A stretch of 64,000 nucleotides of DNA from Euryodendron excelsum (taxonomy: Eukaryota; Streptophyta; Magnoliopsida; Ericales; Pentaphylacaceae): positions 13,593,001 to 13,657,000 of the forward strand of contig CM065392.1 of NCBI GenBank assembly GCA_033060915.1, written 5' to 3'. The position numbers and the translations under genes were made by a program. Under the pieces are notes generated by a model. It saw only the letters and a program-made list of their open reading frames with translations, was not told the origin of the DNA and made no database searches. Shown piece by piece: positions 1 through 11,174 of this stretch (its first letter is position 1; the number at the start of each line of letters is the position of its first letter).

Positions 1-1199
1 CAGGGGATTGCTAGTTTGATACCTAGAGCCAGTGTCGTTAGAAAAGGTGACCGGCCTACTAGGGGCAAAATGGTCATTTTACACTGGACTTACCGGAATG
101 GACTCGGAATGTTCCGAAAAGTTGCTAGAAGATTGAGAATACTATTAGAAGCATCCTTGGGAGGTAACTGGTTTGATACCCAGAGCCGGTGTGGTTCCTG
201 GAGGCACTCGGATGCCTAGAGGCAAAATGGTTATTTTAACCAAATGGTCCTGACATTGGTCCAAAACTGACTGAAAGGTACTTAAACATGCTAGATCATC
301 TTTGGGACAATCTTAAAATGGTGGACTTACCGTTCTGAGGACTTACATACTTTCTTGAAAAGCATGTCGGCAACGGCCCAAGGGACGGTTTGGTCATTTT
401 TTCACCAGAGTGGGCTAGTAGGCACTAGTGTTGACCTGGGTTTTGAGTGTTTCCGTCACTCTAACGGTCTGTGACAAGTTGGTTTCCAAAGGTATCTCGT
501 CCTTTGGTAGACGTGTCACCGCCAATAGGCGAATTCGGTCCCGTGACACAGGGATGTTGTTGGCAATTCCCAATGTCGACCTATTTGCAAGTGTTTTTGC
601 CATTCTGACAGTTGCGATGTTTGCGGGTGTTTTCACCACTCTGACGATATGCGTTCATTTTGGAGATTGCTTCATCTCGGGAAGCTGCTAGGTGGACTTA
701 TTGTTTGAGGAATTAACTTTCTCGAAAGACGTGCCAAGTAACGAACATTGTTCATTGGTGGCTAGTAGGTGCGAAAGGTGAAGCGTTCTACTATCTCAAA
801 GAGTTGGGTTCTGTCCCGGTCAACAGGTTTGAAGGGACTTACCGTTCCGAAGAGTTTTCTCAGAAAATGTGCCGGACTGGATGGACTTGTTTCCCGAGGG
901 ATCAACTTTCTTCAAAGGCGTGTTGGATTTGATTTCAATTGAAATTGGACTTGAAATTAGATTTGAGATTGAAAAGGGGACTTACAGTCTCTGGGAAGAT
1001 GTGCCAACTAGAATAGGACCGAGTAATATCATAAGGGCACTTTGGTCATTTTGCCTTTATGGGGCTAGGTGGGCTCGCAAAGCTTGATTAATTGAATTGA
1101 GTCTGTAAAATTGATTTGGACTTGAATGTGTCTGGGTCGGTTTGAAAATGAGTCCGGGCTGATCGGAGATTACTGAGTGGGCAAAATGGGGTGCTTACA
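1..1199 (-). mobile_element. U3 part of a minus-strand LTR, cut by the window edge
   Basis: The right boundary is the usual LTR start: on the minus strand it reads TGTAAGCACCCC, ending at 1199. The sequence matches the U3 of elements D2 and E, with the GGGGCAAAATGGTCATTTT block at about 62 and again 157 bp later, and decayed 29-bp repeats (TGAGTGTTTCCGCCACTCT type) at 430-690. No polypurine tract follows at 1200, so this is either a 5' LTR of a minus element lying to the left or a solo LTR. The other end is outside the window, so the two cannot be told apart. Confidence 0.75.
430..690 (-). repeat. Decayed 29-bp U3 tandem repeats
   Basis: Several diverged copies of the motif 'gtgttttcgccactctgacggt' type units are spaced irregularly here. 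They correspond to the well-preserved 29-bp arrays in the E and D2 LTRs. Short reading frames through this stretch are by-products of the repeat. Confidence 0.55.
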
Positions 1200-1620
1200 C
1201 ACCAGATATACACTCTCAAACAACTTAACACTTAGTTCCTCTTAATGGAATGCTCTAAAAGGAGTAAATACAATATTATGCAAGAGAGCAAACCAAATGC
1301 AAAAGAATACAATAATGAAAGTGTATCAACTTAGCAGGATTTCATGAAAGAATGTTCATAACTTAAATATCAATTGAACATAGCTGCCATGTAATGACTT
1401 ACATTCAAACAAGATTTTATGAGAAGTATGCTTGGATCAAAAAGGACTTTTCAAGTGAAGGCCAATTGGTTGCAAGGTAGGAGGTAAAGGGAAGAAAATG
1501 GTAAAATGATACATGTGTGATCAAGGCATGTAATGGTTAATGACACATTTTCTAGCCTTTCAAACTATAGTATTTTGACACATTTTCTAGCCTTTTCGAT
1601 TCAACAATCCCTTTTCAAAC
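1200..1620. other. Unassigned AT-rich segment between two LTRs
   Basis: No similarity to the other elements in the window was seen and there is no open reading frame. It contains a direct repeat: TGACACATTTTCTAGCCTTT occurs at about 1541 and again at about 1576, each followed by CAAACTATAG. It may be old host DNA or a piece of an unrelated insertion. LTR-B homology resumes at about 1621 with GAAAATGTAGGCTA. Confidence 0.4.
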
Positions 1621-2211
1621 TATAGAAGAAAATGTAGGCTAACGGGAGCCTTTTAAAAATGTCATACTTTTCTAGAAAAACCCTAACCATGAGAGGGTTA
1701 GTATCCACCTAAAATTATGGTTTTAAGAAAACAACTTTGAAAAAATGGTTTTAAGGAATAAAGACATGACGAGAATGCAAATGCAATTTAATGATAGTAA
1801 CGACATGAAACATACAAGGTTTAGGTATCACCATATTGCAAGAGGGCCCTAAGGTCATGCTACGAAGCAAGTGAGAGCCAAAAAGAGAGTCCTGATCGGT
1901 AATCTCCTCTTGTTCACTCTTGACATGGACTCAACGTCCTCTTGTTTTCAAGCATGCAAGAAAGGGGGGTTTAGGGATAGGGGCTAAAAAATAATAGAAC
2001 CCAAGTGGGTTCGGAGGGAAAAGAGAAAGTGGGGGAATACGGAAAAGTAAAAAGAGGATTACCTTGTCTCGTTGCTTCTTTCTTTGGTAGAGGCTCGGGC
2101 CTTTGACTTGGGAAGGTTTCGGGAGCTTTCGAGCAGCGAGGCGGTCCTTTGGTGGAGCTTGGTGGTTAGGGCTTTTGGAGTTCAGACTTCAGACTTAGCC
2201 GATGGGACTTT

Positions 2212-2231
2212 GAGAGAGAGAGAGAGAGAGA
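2212..2231. repeat. (GA)10 microsatellite
   Basis: A perfect GA tract lies just downstream of the B LTR TATA box in element sense, where it reads (CT)n, probably in the transcribed leader. The 5' LTR of B has a longer tract at 21050-21074. Confidence 0.9.
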
Positions 2232-2312
2232 TGGCTCTGGGAGCTGTCTGGAATGGAGGAGGAGAGTTTCTGGAGGATTTTTTTGACTTAGAACAGTGAA
2301 GGGGGAGACCTG

Positions 2313-2320
2313 TATTTATA
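2313..2320 (-). promoter_or_regulatory. TATA box of B 3' LTR
   Basis: The minus strand reads TATAAATA followed by CAGGTCTCC. The same TATAAATACAG/AAG context recurs in every LTR of this window whose U3/R boundary is present. Confidence 0.7.
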
Positions 2321-2707
2321 GTCCAATTTTAGGGATGTTGTGCGCCATTCTTAGTGGCACATGCCATAGCCTTGGCCGTGCGCCACTAAGAATGGCGCAG
2401 GAAGGTTTAATGCAGGTTTGAAAAAAGGCTGGATACGGGGTTGGGCGATTAGTAACTGATTTTGGGAGGTTATGCGCCATTATTAGTGGTGCATAGTGGT
2501 GCATAGCTAAAGAATGGCCATGCTTCACACGAAGTGGAGTAAGGAGGTTCTAGTTCGAAAAGGGAAGGTACCAGATGGTGAGGCCCGACCAAAAATAGAA
2601 GAGAATACTCTAGAAAGTGTCCTGGAGGTTGCCGGTTTGATTCTCATAGCCAGTATGGTTAAAGAGAGTGACCGGATGGCAGTCACCTCGTCCCGAGACT
2701 TCTAGGG

Positions 2708-2811
2708 TTGACAAAGATTGACTAGGGTTGACCGAGTGGACTAGAGTTGACTAGTGTTGACTAAAGTTGACTGGGATTGACTAGAGTTGATTGGAGTTGA
2801 CCAGAGTTGAC
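2708..2811. promoter_or_regulatory. TTGAC (W-box core) tandem array in B 3' LTR U3
   Basis: Nine TTGAC cores occur in 104 bp, spaced mostly 10-11 bp apart, with one further decayed TTGAT. TTGAC is the core bound by plant WRKY factors. Whether WRKY proteins bind here is inference. The 5' LTR of the same element has four. Confidence 0.5.
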
Positions 2812-3751
2812 TGGGTGTTGCCGATTTGATACCCAGAGCCAGTGTGGTTTCCTAGACATTTGGATGCCCAGGGGTAAAGTGGTCATTTTGATCGAGGAAC
2901 CTCCAGGAAAGGACCGGGGTTGACTGGATGGTAATGGACATGTCGAACCATCTAGGGATGGCTCTGAAAGGTGGTCTTACTGTTCCGAGAGCTTTGTATC
3001 TTCTCAAGGAACGTGCTAGGCCTCTTGGGGGCAAAGTGATTATTTTTCACCAGGACGGACTAGTAGGCGTCGGTAGTGACCGGTCTGAATCTGGTTTGGA
3101 CTTTTGTACGAGGAATTGGTACTTTCTCGGTGGACAGGCTTGAAAGGGTCTTACGGCCTTAAGGGATAAACTTTCTCGAAGGTTGTGCCGGACTGAGACA
3201 GTCTTCTATTCTTGAGGGATTTGTGTTTTCTTAAAGAATATGTCGGGTTTGGACGATCTTCCGTTCTTGAGGGGTTCGTGCTTTCTCAAAGAACGTGCTA
3301 GATTAGTAGACATTCTACATTGGCGGGCTAGCAGGCGCCAGAAGTGAACTGCTTTTCCATCTCGGGAACTTAGGTACTTTCCAGAGATGAGTGTGAAAGG
3401 GACTTCACCGATCCAAGGAATAAACCTTCTCGGTGATCTTGCCGTGTTGGATTGGATGGTCTTACCATCAATAAAGGATCAACTTTTTCGAGTGATATGA
3501 CAACTATATTTGACTTTGGATTTAAATGGACTTATTGTCTTATGAAAGACGAGCCGGACTGGATTGGATTGAATAATGTTGCAGGGGCATTTCGATCATT
3601 TTACCTCTGTTAGGCCCAGTGTGCCTGTGAAGCGGTTGTTTGCTTGGACTAGATCTAGAAAGTCAATTTGGGCTTGAGTATGCTTGTGTTGGTTTGAGTG
3701 TGTTTCCGATCGGGCCGAAGATTGCCAAGTGGCCAAAATGGGGTACTAACA

Positions 3752-3769
3752 ACTGCCCCTCTTTTTCTG
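3752..3769 (-). promoter_or_regulatory. Polypurine tract of element B
   Basis: In minus-strand sense this reads AGAAAAAGAGGGGCAGT and abuts the LTR start. It primes plus-strand DNA synthesis in LTR retrotransposons. The D1, E and D2 tracts are nearly identical. Confidence 0.8.
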
Positions 3770-3825
3770 TCTTTACATGTTGAAGGCAGAAAAGGGAAAA
3801 GTAAGTACCCAATGAAGGTTGCGAG

Positions 3826-3830
3826 GCGGT
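3826..3830. repeat. Left target-site duplication of solo LTR S1 (GCGGT)
   Basis: GCGGT precedes S1 and is repeated directly after it at 8023-8027. Removing S1 and one copy rejoins the normal post-PPT sequence GAGGCGGTCGGAGGG, which is seen uninterrupted at about 28590 and 52730. Confidence 0.9.
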
Positions 3831-4592
3831 TGTCGCGCCTAGATTAGTCGCACTCGAGGAATATACACACAAGCAGGAAAAACACTGTACTCTCTTGTTA
3901 GAAGTCACCCTCCTAGAAGAAATTGTGCGACTAGGTTTAAATTGAAAATAGATTTGAATAAAGGGCTTTTGGAAAACATTTGGAGTCGCCATCTAACTTG
4001 ATTAAGGTGAGTTAGGTCACCTAAAAACTAAACATAATCCGAAGACTATACTTAGGGTTTTTGAAAACGATTTTGAAAATACCTCCTTAAGAGAGGGTTT
4101 TTAAGAAAATAGGTTGTTTGGCAATCTTTGAAAAACATTTAAGCCCTTTCTTAAAAACAACTCCGTTTTTGGTCTTTGAAATCAGTGATCCAAGGTTCGG
4201 AGGTTAGTTACGTGTAGGGAAGACGCACTAAGCCATCACCCTACCCCGCCCTTGCGATACCTACATATCCATTTACCCTAGATTCACCTATGAGAGTCTT
4301 CAACTAGCAAATGTCCAATCCTATTTACTTTATAAAAGAATTTTGAAAAGAAATTGACATGATGCATGATATGCAAGTGCAAGAAAAAAAGAATTGGAAA
4401 ATGGATTTGGAAAGAAATTGATTTGAAATAAAAAGAAATTTGTAAAAAGATAGATTTGAAATTAGAATTGAAAAGAGATTTGAAAAGAGTTATGGAATTG
4501 GAAACTTGAAAAATGTTGTGGAATTGGCAATTTGAAAGAAGTTGCGAAAACAGAAATTTAAAAAATATTGTAACCGCACCCATGAGGGTTGC

Positions 4593-4628
4593 CTACGTAT
4601 TCGTTTGGAGGAATCAGGTCAGTTGTAG
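4593..4628 (-). ncRNA. Two-stem U5 element (S1 copy, partly decayed)
   Basis: In element sense an outer CTACG-type stem closes around TGACCTGATTCC and an inner stem. Here one outer arm has mutated to CTACA (TGTAG on the plus strand). It is recognisable by its neighbours, the GTTGCCTACGTA and GGAATCAGGTCAG blocks, shared by all LTRs that retain U5. The RNA role is unproven. Confidence 0.45.
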
Positions 4629-4639
4629 TTTGGACCAGA

Positions 4640-6200
4640 GTCCTATAGAAAAGAGATTTGATATGGAAGAAGAAATTGAATTGGAATTTGAATTTGATTT
4701 GGATTTAGAATAGAAGATTGGAAATTGGAAATTGGAATTGTTTTGGAAAGATTGAGATTTAGGAAACCTAGACTTAGGAACATAGGATTTAGGAAGGACT
4801 CGAGGTTTAGGAAAGATCCGACTCGAATGTTGGAATTGGAAGATTAGGAAAGATTGGATTTAGAAAAGGTTCGAATCAGGAAAAGTTTGAATTAGGAAAG
4901 TTTCGTTTTAGGAAAGCTTCTTTTTAGGAAAGTTTTGGTTTAGGAAAGTTTCATATTACGAAAGTTTCATTTTAGGAAAGGTTTCGAATTAGAAAAGTTT
5001 TTGGAATAGGAAAGTTTCAACTTAAGAAAGTTTTAATTTAGGAAAGTTTTAAATTAAGAAAGTTTTGAAAATAGGAAAGTTTTGAATTTGGAAAAATTTT
5101 AAATTTAGAAAGTTTAGGATTAAGAAAGTTTTAGCGTTTGAGTTTTAGAAAATCTTTAGATTAGGAAAGGTTTGAGTTTAAGAAAGATTTGAAAACTTAG
5201 ATTTGGAAAGTTAAAATTTGGAAAGGGATAGAATTAGGAAGGGGTTGAATTAGGAAAGATGTGGAAGTTGAGTTTTAAAATTTAGGAAAGATTTTTATAT
5301 TCAAGTTTTGGAAACTTAAGATTTAAGAAAGTAGAAGATTAGGAAGGAGTTGAATTATGAAAGATTTGGATTGGGAAAGATTGAGATTCCTATTTCCTAA
5401 AACAAGGGATTGGAGTTTGTTTCTAAAAAAGAGATGTTTTGATTTCGTTTCCAAAAACGGAGTATTGGATCTAGTTTCCTGAAAGGAAGATTGGGTTTGG
5501 TTTTCTAAAGGGAAGATTAGATTTGGCATGGATTTGGAAAGATAGAATTTTGGAAATTCTAGTTTTGAGAAGACTATAGTTTTGAGGTAGAAAAGTGGTT
5601 TTGGAAATATATATATAGTTTTGATATAGAAAACAAGAGGTTTTGGAAACCTAGGTTTTGAGGCCAAAATAGGGAATTGGAAACTATGTTTTCGGGGAAG
5701 GAAATTAGAGTTTCCTAATTGTTGGCTCTAAGGATAACTTGGACACCAAGGAAGGAGATTTTGGAGAGTAATTCTAGAGAGGAGTTTTTAGAAAGTGAAT
5801 TTTGAAAAGAGTTGTTTAGGAAGGAAACGTAAGGAGCATCTTTGGAAAGTGGACTTTGAAGAAAATATTTTTGGAAGGGAGCTTGTAGGAAAGACGTTTT
5901 TTAGCAAGAGATTGTTGGAAAGGAGTTTGGAGGGAGTTTATGGAAAACAATTTTGGAAAGGAATTTGAAAAAGGAGATTGGAGAGAGTTTTCTAAGAAGG
6001 AAACCTAGGGAGTGTTTTTAGGAAAGGAATTTTAAAGAGAATGTTATGGAAAGGAGTTGAAAAGAGAGTTTTTGAAAAATAGATTTTTGGAGGGGAGTTT
6101 TTGAAAACAACTTTAGAAAGAAGAGTTTTAGGAAAGCATGTTGAAAAGGAGGGTTTTAGAAAGAGAGACTTCTGAAAAGAGAGTTTTTAGAAAGTATAAA
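4640..6200 (-). repeat. Purine-rich degenerate repeat in U5 of S1
   Basis: Some 1.5 kb of short units of the type TTTAGGAAAG and TTTGGAAAG on the plus strand read as pyrimidine-rich CTTTCCTAAA in element sense. Open frames here, such as one over 5323-5667, are rich in F, K, S and L and arise from the low complexity. Confidence 0.8.
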
Positions 6201-6223
6201 AATGTCTCACTTTCTCAAAGCGA

Positions 6224-6357
6224 TTCTAACCATAAGAAGGTTAGAACCACTTTAAGATAGTAGTTTTGAAAACAACAAAGGTTTTGAAAATATGGACCAT
6301 ATTAGCCACTTTAAATGTAACACTTTCCTAAAGCAACCCTAGCCATGGAAAGGCTAG
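6224..6357 (-). repeat. Paired U5 hairpin units
   Basis: Two consecutive units each contain an inverted repeat: TTCTAACC / GGTTAGAA (6224-6246, 7-nt loop) and CTAGCC / GGCTAG (6339-6357, 7-nt loop). The same two-hairpin block occurs at matching sites in D1, E and D2. Confidence 0.55.
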
Positions 6358-7091
6358 AATCACCTTAGGATTGTGATTTCGAAAACAAGTTTTGAAAAAG
6401 AAGATTTTGATGCAATTTTGAAAACAAGTTTAATGCAAGTTTTGAAAACGAGTTTGAAAACGAATTTTGGAGGAATGCAAGATAATGATATGCACAATGC
6501 AAATTGGGGTTGTGAACATACAAGGTTAAAAGCTTCATCACATAATCAAGGGGGCCAAACTCACGTGGTCTCCGGTTAGACTAAAAGAAAGCCCCTGACA
6601 CGGTGACTCTCCAATAGCCTAATCCTACACATAGACCAGGAGTCCCCTTGCTTCAAGCATGCAAAGAAAGGGGGGGAAGAAGATGGGGGATTAAAATAGA
6701 AGAAAATCCAAGTAGGTTAGGAGAGAGAAGAGAGAGGGGGAAGTGCAGAAACTTAAAGAGAAAGCCTACCTTGTCTTGTTTATTTCACTTTGCTTTGCAC
6801 GCCTTGCTTTCTTGGTTTTTCTTCTGTCTTCGCTTCAGTTTTCGAGAGCTTTGTCTTGGTCTTCGAGAGTTTCGAATTGCAGCAATCCAAGTCTTCAATG
6901 GAGGGTTGGAGGCTAGTGTGTAAGTGTATAGGGGTGTGTATGAGTGTATAGGAGGCTAGGATTTGTGTATGGTGGCTAGGGTTTGGAAAACCTAGAGAAC
7001 CTAGGGTTTAGAGGGCTACGAGCTCTGTATATCGAATATTAGGGTTTTTAGATTGAGTTTTTGGACCACTTTCACATTGGAGGAGGCTCTG

Positions 7092-7099
7092 TATTTATA
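7092..7099 (-). promoter_or_regulatory. TATA box of solo LTR S1
   Basis: TATAAATACAGAGCC is read on the minus strand, in the same context as in E and D2. One GGCGCCAC-type half palindrome lies upstream at about 7128-7140; the rest of the palindrome array seen in E and D2 is missing. Confidence 0.7.
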
Positions 7100-7399
7100 G
7101 AGAGAGGAATGCACTGGGGCCTGTTGTAGTGGCGCCAGCCATTTAGGAAATGTTTAAGGTCGGCAAGTAATATATCTTTAAAAGATTTGGGCACCTGTAC
7201 TAGTGACTACCATGCAATATTTGGTCTGGCTTCACTAAGAGTGACTTTGGAGAGTCCGGGGATGAATTAAAGGGGCCGGGAATGACCCAGAGGGCCAGAA
7301 AGGGACATGAACCCTTAGAATATTGTCTCGGAGGCAATAGACTTGAAAGATGCTGAAAGGATGTGTTTAAAGGGTTGACCGGACTATTAGGGGCAAAAC

Positions 7400-7872
7400 G
7401 GTCAATTGGATCGAAAAACTATCGGGATGGACTCAGAATGCACCGAAAGAAGACTCGAGATTTGGAAATATTATTTAGAATGTTCCCAAAGGCTAGCGGT
7501 TTGATACCCAAAGCCAGTGTGGTCGAAAAAGGCGATCGGCCCACTAAGGGCAAAACGGTCATTTTGTATCGGGTTTTCTGGAACTGACTCGGAATGATCC
7601 AGAAAGTCAACGAAAGGCCAAGAATACTATAAGGAGCATTCCCGGGAGGCTACCGGTTTGATACCCAGAGCTTGTGTGGTTGGAAAAGGCGACCGGCCCG
7701 CTAGGGGTAAAACGGTCATTTTGTGTCAAGTTTGCCGGAACTGACTCGGAATGCTCTAGGAACGTATCGGAAGGTTGAGACTACTATAAGAAGCATTCTC
7801 GGGAGGTTATCGGTTTAATACCCAGAGCTGGTGTGGTTCCCGGGGCTTCGGATGCTTAGGGGCAAAATACTC
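7400..7872 (-). repeat. Phased ~157-bp U3 repeat, S1 copy
   Basis: The GGGGCAAAACGGTCATTTT-type block begins its GGTC at 7400, 7557, 7714 and (mutated) 7869, giving spacings of 157, 157 and 155 bp. Each unit also holds a GACCGGCCCACTAGG-type block and a 'TTTGATACCCAGAGCC' block. Confidence 0.75.
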
Positions 7873-8022
7873 ATTTAGCTTCAAGTGGGCCCTGTCGGCC
7901 CGGGAAGCAACTGGTGGAATAAATTCAAGTTTAGAAGGTAGGTTAGTGTCTAGGTATGCGTGTGATAAAGTGAGCCCAGTTGGACCAGAAATTGCTGAAC
8001 GGACAAAAATGGGGTGCTTACA

Positions 8023-8027
8023 GCGGT
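8023..8027. repeat. Right target-site duplication of S1 (GCGGT)
   Basis: This matches 3826-3830 exactly and is followed by CGGAGGGG, the natural continuation of element B's internal sequence. Confidence 0.9.
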
Positions 8028-8439
8028 CGGAGGGGCCGAAGCTTTGAAATTTTTGAAAACTGGAGGTTGAAGCTTGAAAATGGAGCTAGGGGCCATTTAA
8101 AACTAGTTTTGGCAGGCAAAAGGTCGAGGTGAGCCCGGCCTGGGCTGTGCGCCACTGGCTGAGGCTTTGTGCAGCGAGGGTGGCCTCGGTGCTTCTTGTG
8201 GGAGGAAGCGGTTGCATACGGCTGATATGATTGTCCTTCTGTCTGTTGAGGTGGCAGAGCCATCACATGTTGGAGCAGCTAGTGGTGGATGGATCTTGCC
8301 TTTTCATTTGATTTTTCTTCTGATGACGATTGGGGTCATATTATTCTCGCTTCTCACTGTCCATCTAGGATTATGCCTCTAATTTTCTCTTACCTATCAA
8401 TGAACCCATATCGGGTCTCTTTCTTCCTGTCTTGTCTTT

Positions 8440-9130
8440 AGGATGGTTTACAAGGGGGATGATGATTTATGCAGTAGGTGATGGCTGAGCTGATAGTGAC
8501 GAGAGCAGCTTTGGGCCAAGGACAGGACTAGCGCTGCTGTCATTTGAGTTGATGGAGGCGATTAGTACACTCTGGTGATCGTACTAGGAATCCGCTAAGC
8601 CAGGTTTTATTGAGATGGAGTGTGAGCAACTGGAGAGGATGGAACTATAGAGCGAGCTATTCCTTCTTGTCCTCCTTGCTCTCTTGATTGAATTTCACTT
8701 TTAGCTTTCAGGAGGCCTTCAAGACGCTAGTAGCTTCTGAGTATTGTTTTTGAAATTCTTTGGGCTGCTAGCGAGGAAAAGGCCCATGTGAGGCTTCTTA
8801 GGGAGGATGCCCCAGACAAGGTTGCTAGAAATGAGCTGAACTTAAAGAGTCATGGGAGGCTGCTCTGTGTTTGTAGTTCTTATGTGTTGGCTTGACTGTT
8901 GAGTGTTGATTTTGGCGGCAAGATAGGATTCTTGTTGTTGTGTCTATAAAAGGATTTTGCTTCTCTAATAGTCTTGAGCTGGTTTATAAAGGGGGTGAGG
9001 TCTGCTTTGATGGGTTCAAAGTATCTGGAAAGTCGAGCATCTTCGGTTGGTTCTTTATTTGATCAGAATGGTGGGCCATTTCCCCAGTTCATGGCTTCGA
9101 AATGACAGATTGAGAGGTCGAGGGCGGGGC
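8440..9130 (+). pseudogene. Ruined antisense accessory gene of element B
   Basis: The site matches the start of the PMD-type antisense genes of D1, D2 and E: a CTGTCTTGTCTTTAG acceptor-like run is followed at once by GATGG (8441-8446). The downstream frame is destroyed by several stops. A short piece near 8775-8805 reads EEKAHVRLLRED, which looks like a coiled-coil end, and 9090-9135 matches the E remnant near 43290. I cannot tell which domain it once encoded. Confidence 0.35.
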
Positions 9131-9219
9131 ATTGCCCTAGTCTTCATTGTTTGAAAAAGGTCGAATTAAGCTGTTTAAAGTTTGCACAAGAAGTTAGAAT
9201 GATGTGCGTTATACCCATG

Positions 9220-9480
9220 GATGGATGCATAGATTAGACAGAAATATGAATATATGAATGTACGGGTCTACACAAGGATTGAAGTGAATGTATGTCATAT
9301 TTTTTGATGAATGCATAGGTTTATGCATGAATGAAATTGAATGCATATCATACCTTTAGATGAATGCACGGGTTTACACAAGAAAATTGAATGCATATCA
9401 TACTTTTTGATGAATGCACATGTTTATACAGGAATGGAATTGAATGCATTTTATAAATGCACATGCATGATATGTATATG
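9220..9480. repeat. Degenerate ~60-bp ATG-rich tandem repeat
   Basis: Units of the type GAATGCATATCATACTTTTTGATGAATGCAC with ACACAAG or ATACAGG recur about four times. A related array lies at 42960-43080 in element E on the other strand. The 83-residue frame through it is repeat-derived. Confidence 0.6.
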
Positions 9481-9779
9481 TGTTATTTTTGAAGAATACC
9501 CTAGGATTGGCCTAGGGCTCATACTCTCAGGATTCTATTTCCCTTCTAAGATTTTGCCCCTTCAGTTTTGTCCCATTTTTATCAGGGTGTGATAGCATTT
9601 GCACCATTCTCAGGGGATCTTGACCTTTTGGTTTGCTATTTGCTATCTTATCTATACTTTCTATAGGGTTGCTATTTGAGAATTTTCTGTCCTCACTTGG
9701 TTTTCTTTCTTGGTTCTTCCAATTCTGCCGTGGCTTGAGCGATAACTCGCATGCCTTTTGTAATGCGATAAACAGCTTG

Positions 9780-10120
9780 TCCCTCAATCCGAGAAGACTT
9801 CTTTTAGGACCATAATGCAGGCCAAATTTAGGGGTTTGTAAGAAATGAAGGGATATTTAGGCTCAAAGATTTTCTTTTAGTGGGTTGTTTAAACCAAAAC
9901 CATCTAAGCACACTTTGGGGCATGAGGTTGCCCCTGCCATCCTCCCCCGTTTTTATTTCTTTCTTTTTTTTTTTTGTTTCAACTACTTATATTGGTATTG
10001 TTCAGGCTTATTTAGACTAAGTAATTTTCTTTGATCAGAGAGGACTTTGATTTGGATTGTAGTGTAGGCAAGGTTAAGGGGTTTATGAATGAAAGGGTAT
10101 AAAGGCTCAAACATTATCAC
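9780..10120. repeat. Duplicated block downstream of the gag/pol gap (B copy)
   Basis: Two related segments of about 100 bp share 'GAGA-GACTT-TTTAGGA--TA-TG-AGGC' and 'AAGGGATAT-TAGGCTCAAA', about 245 bp apart (9787 and 10032). The same pair occurs at 32220/32440, 56340/56575 and, inverted, near 42200/42420, so the duplication is ancestral. Confidence 0.5.
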
Positions 10121-11174
10121 TTATGGTGTTTCAAAAGACCGATAATCACCTTCGACAATTTAACTTTCATTCCCTGCTTCCTTCTTTCCTTCCTACCCTT
10201 TTTGTTCTTCTAAACCATTCTCTCCCTTTTGATTAGGATTTTTCATCAAGAAATTTGTTCTCAAGTTGACTTTTAGAGATGCCAAAATTTTCATTTCTAG
10301 TTTTGAATGACAATATCTTTTTTTGAAGACCACCACAAACACATCATCCCCCTTACTTAGAGACACTATTGAACCATATCTTCTTGAACATCATCATTTT
10401 CATCATTGTTAATTAGTTCCTACTCATAGCTTTTTCCTTAACCTAGTGTGGGCAGTGACCATTTGGTCTGTTTTATTGAAAAATGTAACCAACTCAAGTG
10501 GGCTTTGCAAAGGAATTTTTTTTTTTTTTGTGTATGGTAGCAGAATTGAGGGCCTCTCATCATTTCAAATTAATTTCTTAGTCTATATAGCCTTTGTACA
10601 AAATTTAGACAATGTTCCTAGAAATGGTGTGTTTCTGCTAGTAAACCCCTATATCAACTACTCTGTGCTTACCCCAATGTGGGGAATGGTTCTTGGTTTG
10701 GAGATATTTGAATAGAAATCACTTATGGCTCTAGTGGGCTGAGCAAAGGGTAGTGTTTATTTCTTTTTGGATAAATAGAACAATGGCTTCTCATCATTTT
10801 GAGGACTCGGTTGCCCATCTCTTAGCCCGAATATCATTTAAGTGTCACCTCTTCAATAAACTCTGCACTTCTTTGTTGAGTCTGTCTTCCTTCTCTCTCT
10901 CACTATCTCTTTTTCTCCCAAAGGTTTCAACTCTCGTTGAATGGGTTGCCCATGCTATTCCATTCTTCAAGTCGAGTCATTACAAAATGGGGAAGAATCT
11001 CTAAAAGTAATAATCCTCCACAAGAGTATGAGACAAAGGGGATAAACTGAAAGGTATCTCTTTCTCATTTCAAATCATGATTGCAAGGCATGCAATGTTT
11101 ATTTAAATAAAATATGTAAGAAATAGAAAGATAGAAAGAAAATTGACAAATTTTGTGGAAACCTCCCTTTTCTT

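Larger units (their letters stand above)
1621..3751 (-). mobile_element. Element B 3' LTR, left-truncated
   Basis: This matches the B 5' LTR (15300-15511 joined to 20673-22469) over its whole length. It begins on the minus strand with TGTTAGTACCCC at 3751, directly beside a polypurine tract, which identifies it as the 3' LTR of a minus element. The U5 portion is missing because the homology stops at about 1621. Landmarks are a TATA box at 2313-2320, a (GA)10 tract, a TTGAC array and the 156/157-bp spaced GGTCATTTT-type blocks. Confidence 0.8.
3831..8022 (-). mobile_element. Solo LTR S1 (4192 bp), minus orientation
   Basis: This is a complete LTR: on the minus strand it starts TGTAAGCACCCC at 8022 and ends GGCGCGACA at 3831. 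It is flanked by the 5-bp duplication GCGGT and has no internal region, so it is a solo LTR left by recombination between the two LTRs of a former element. Contents in element sense are the phased U3 repeat (7400-7872), TATA at 7092-7099, short CTA-rich repeats, U5 hairpins (about 6224-6357), a long pyrimidine-rich tract, and the two-stem element at 4593-4628. It interrupts element B 79 bp beyond B's LTR. Confidence 0.9.
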
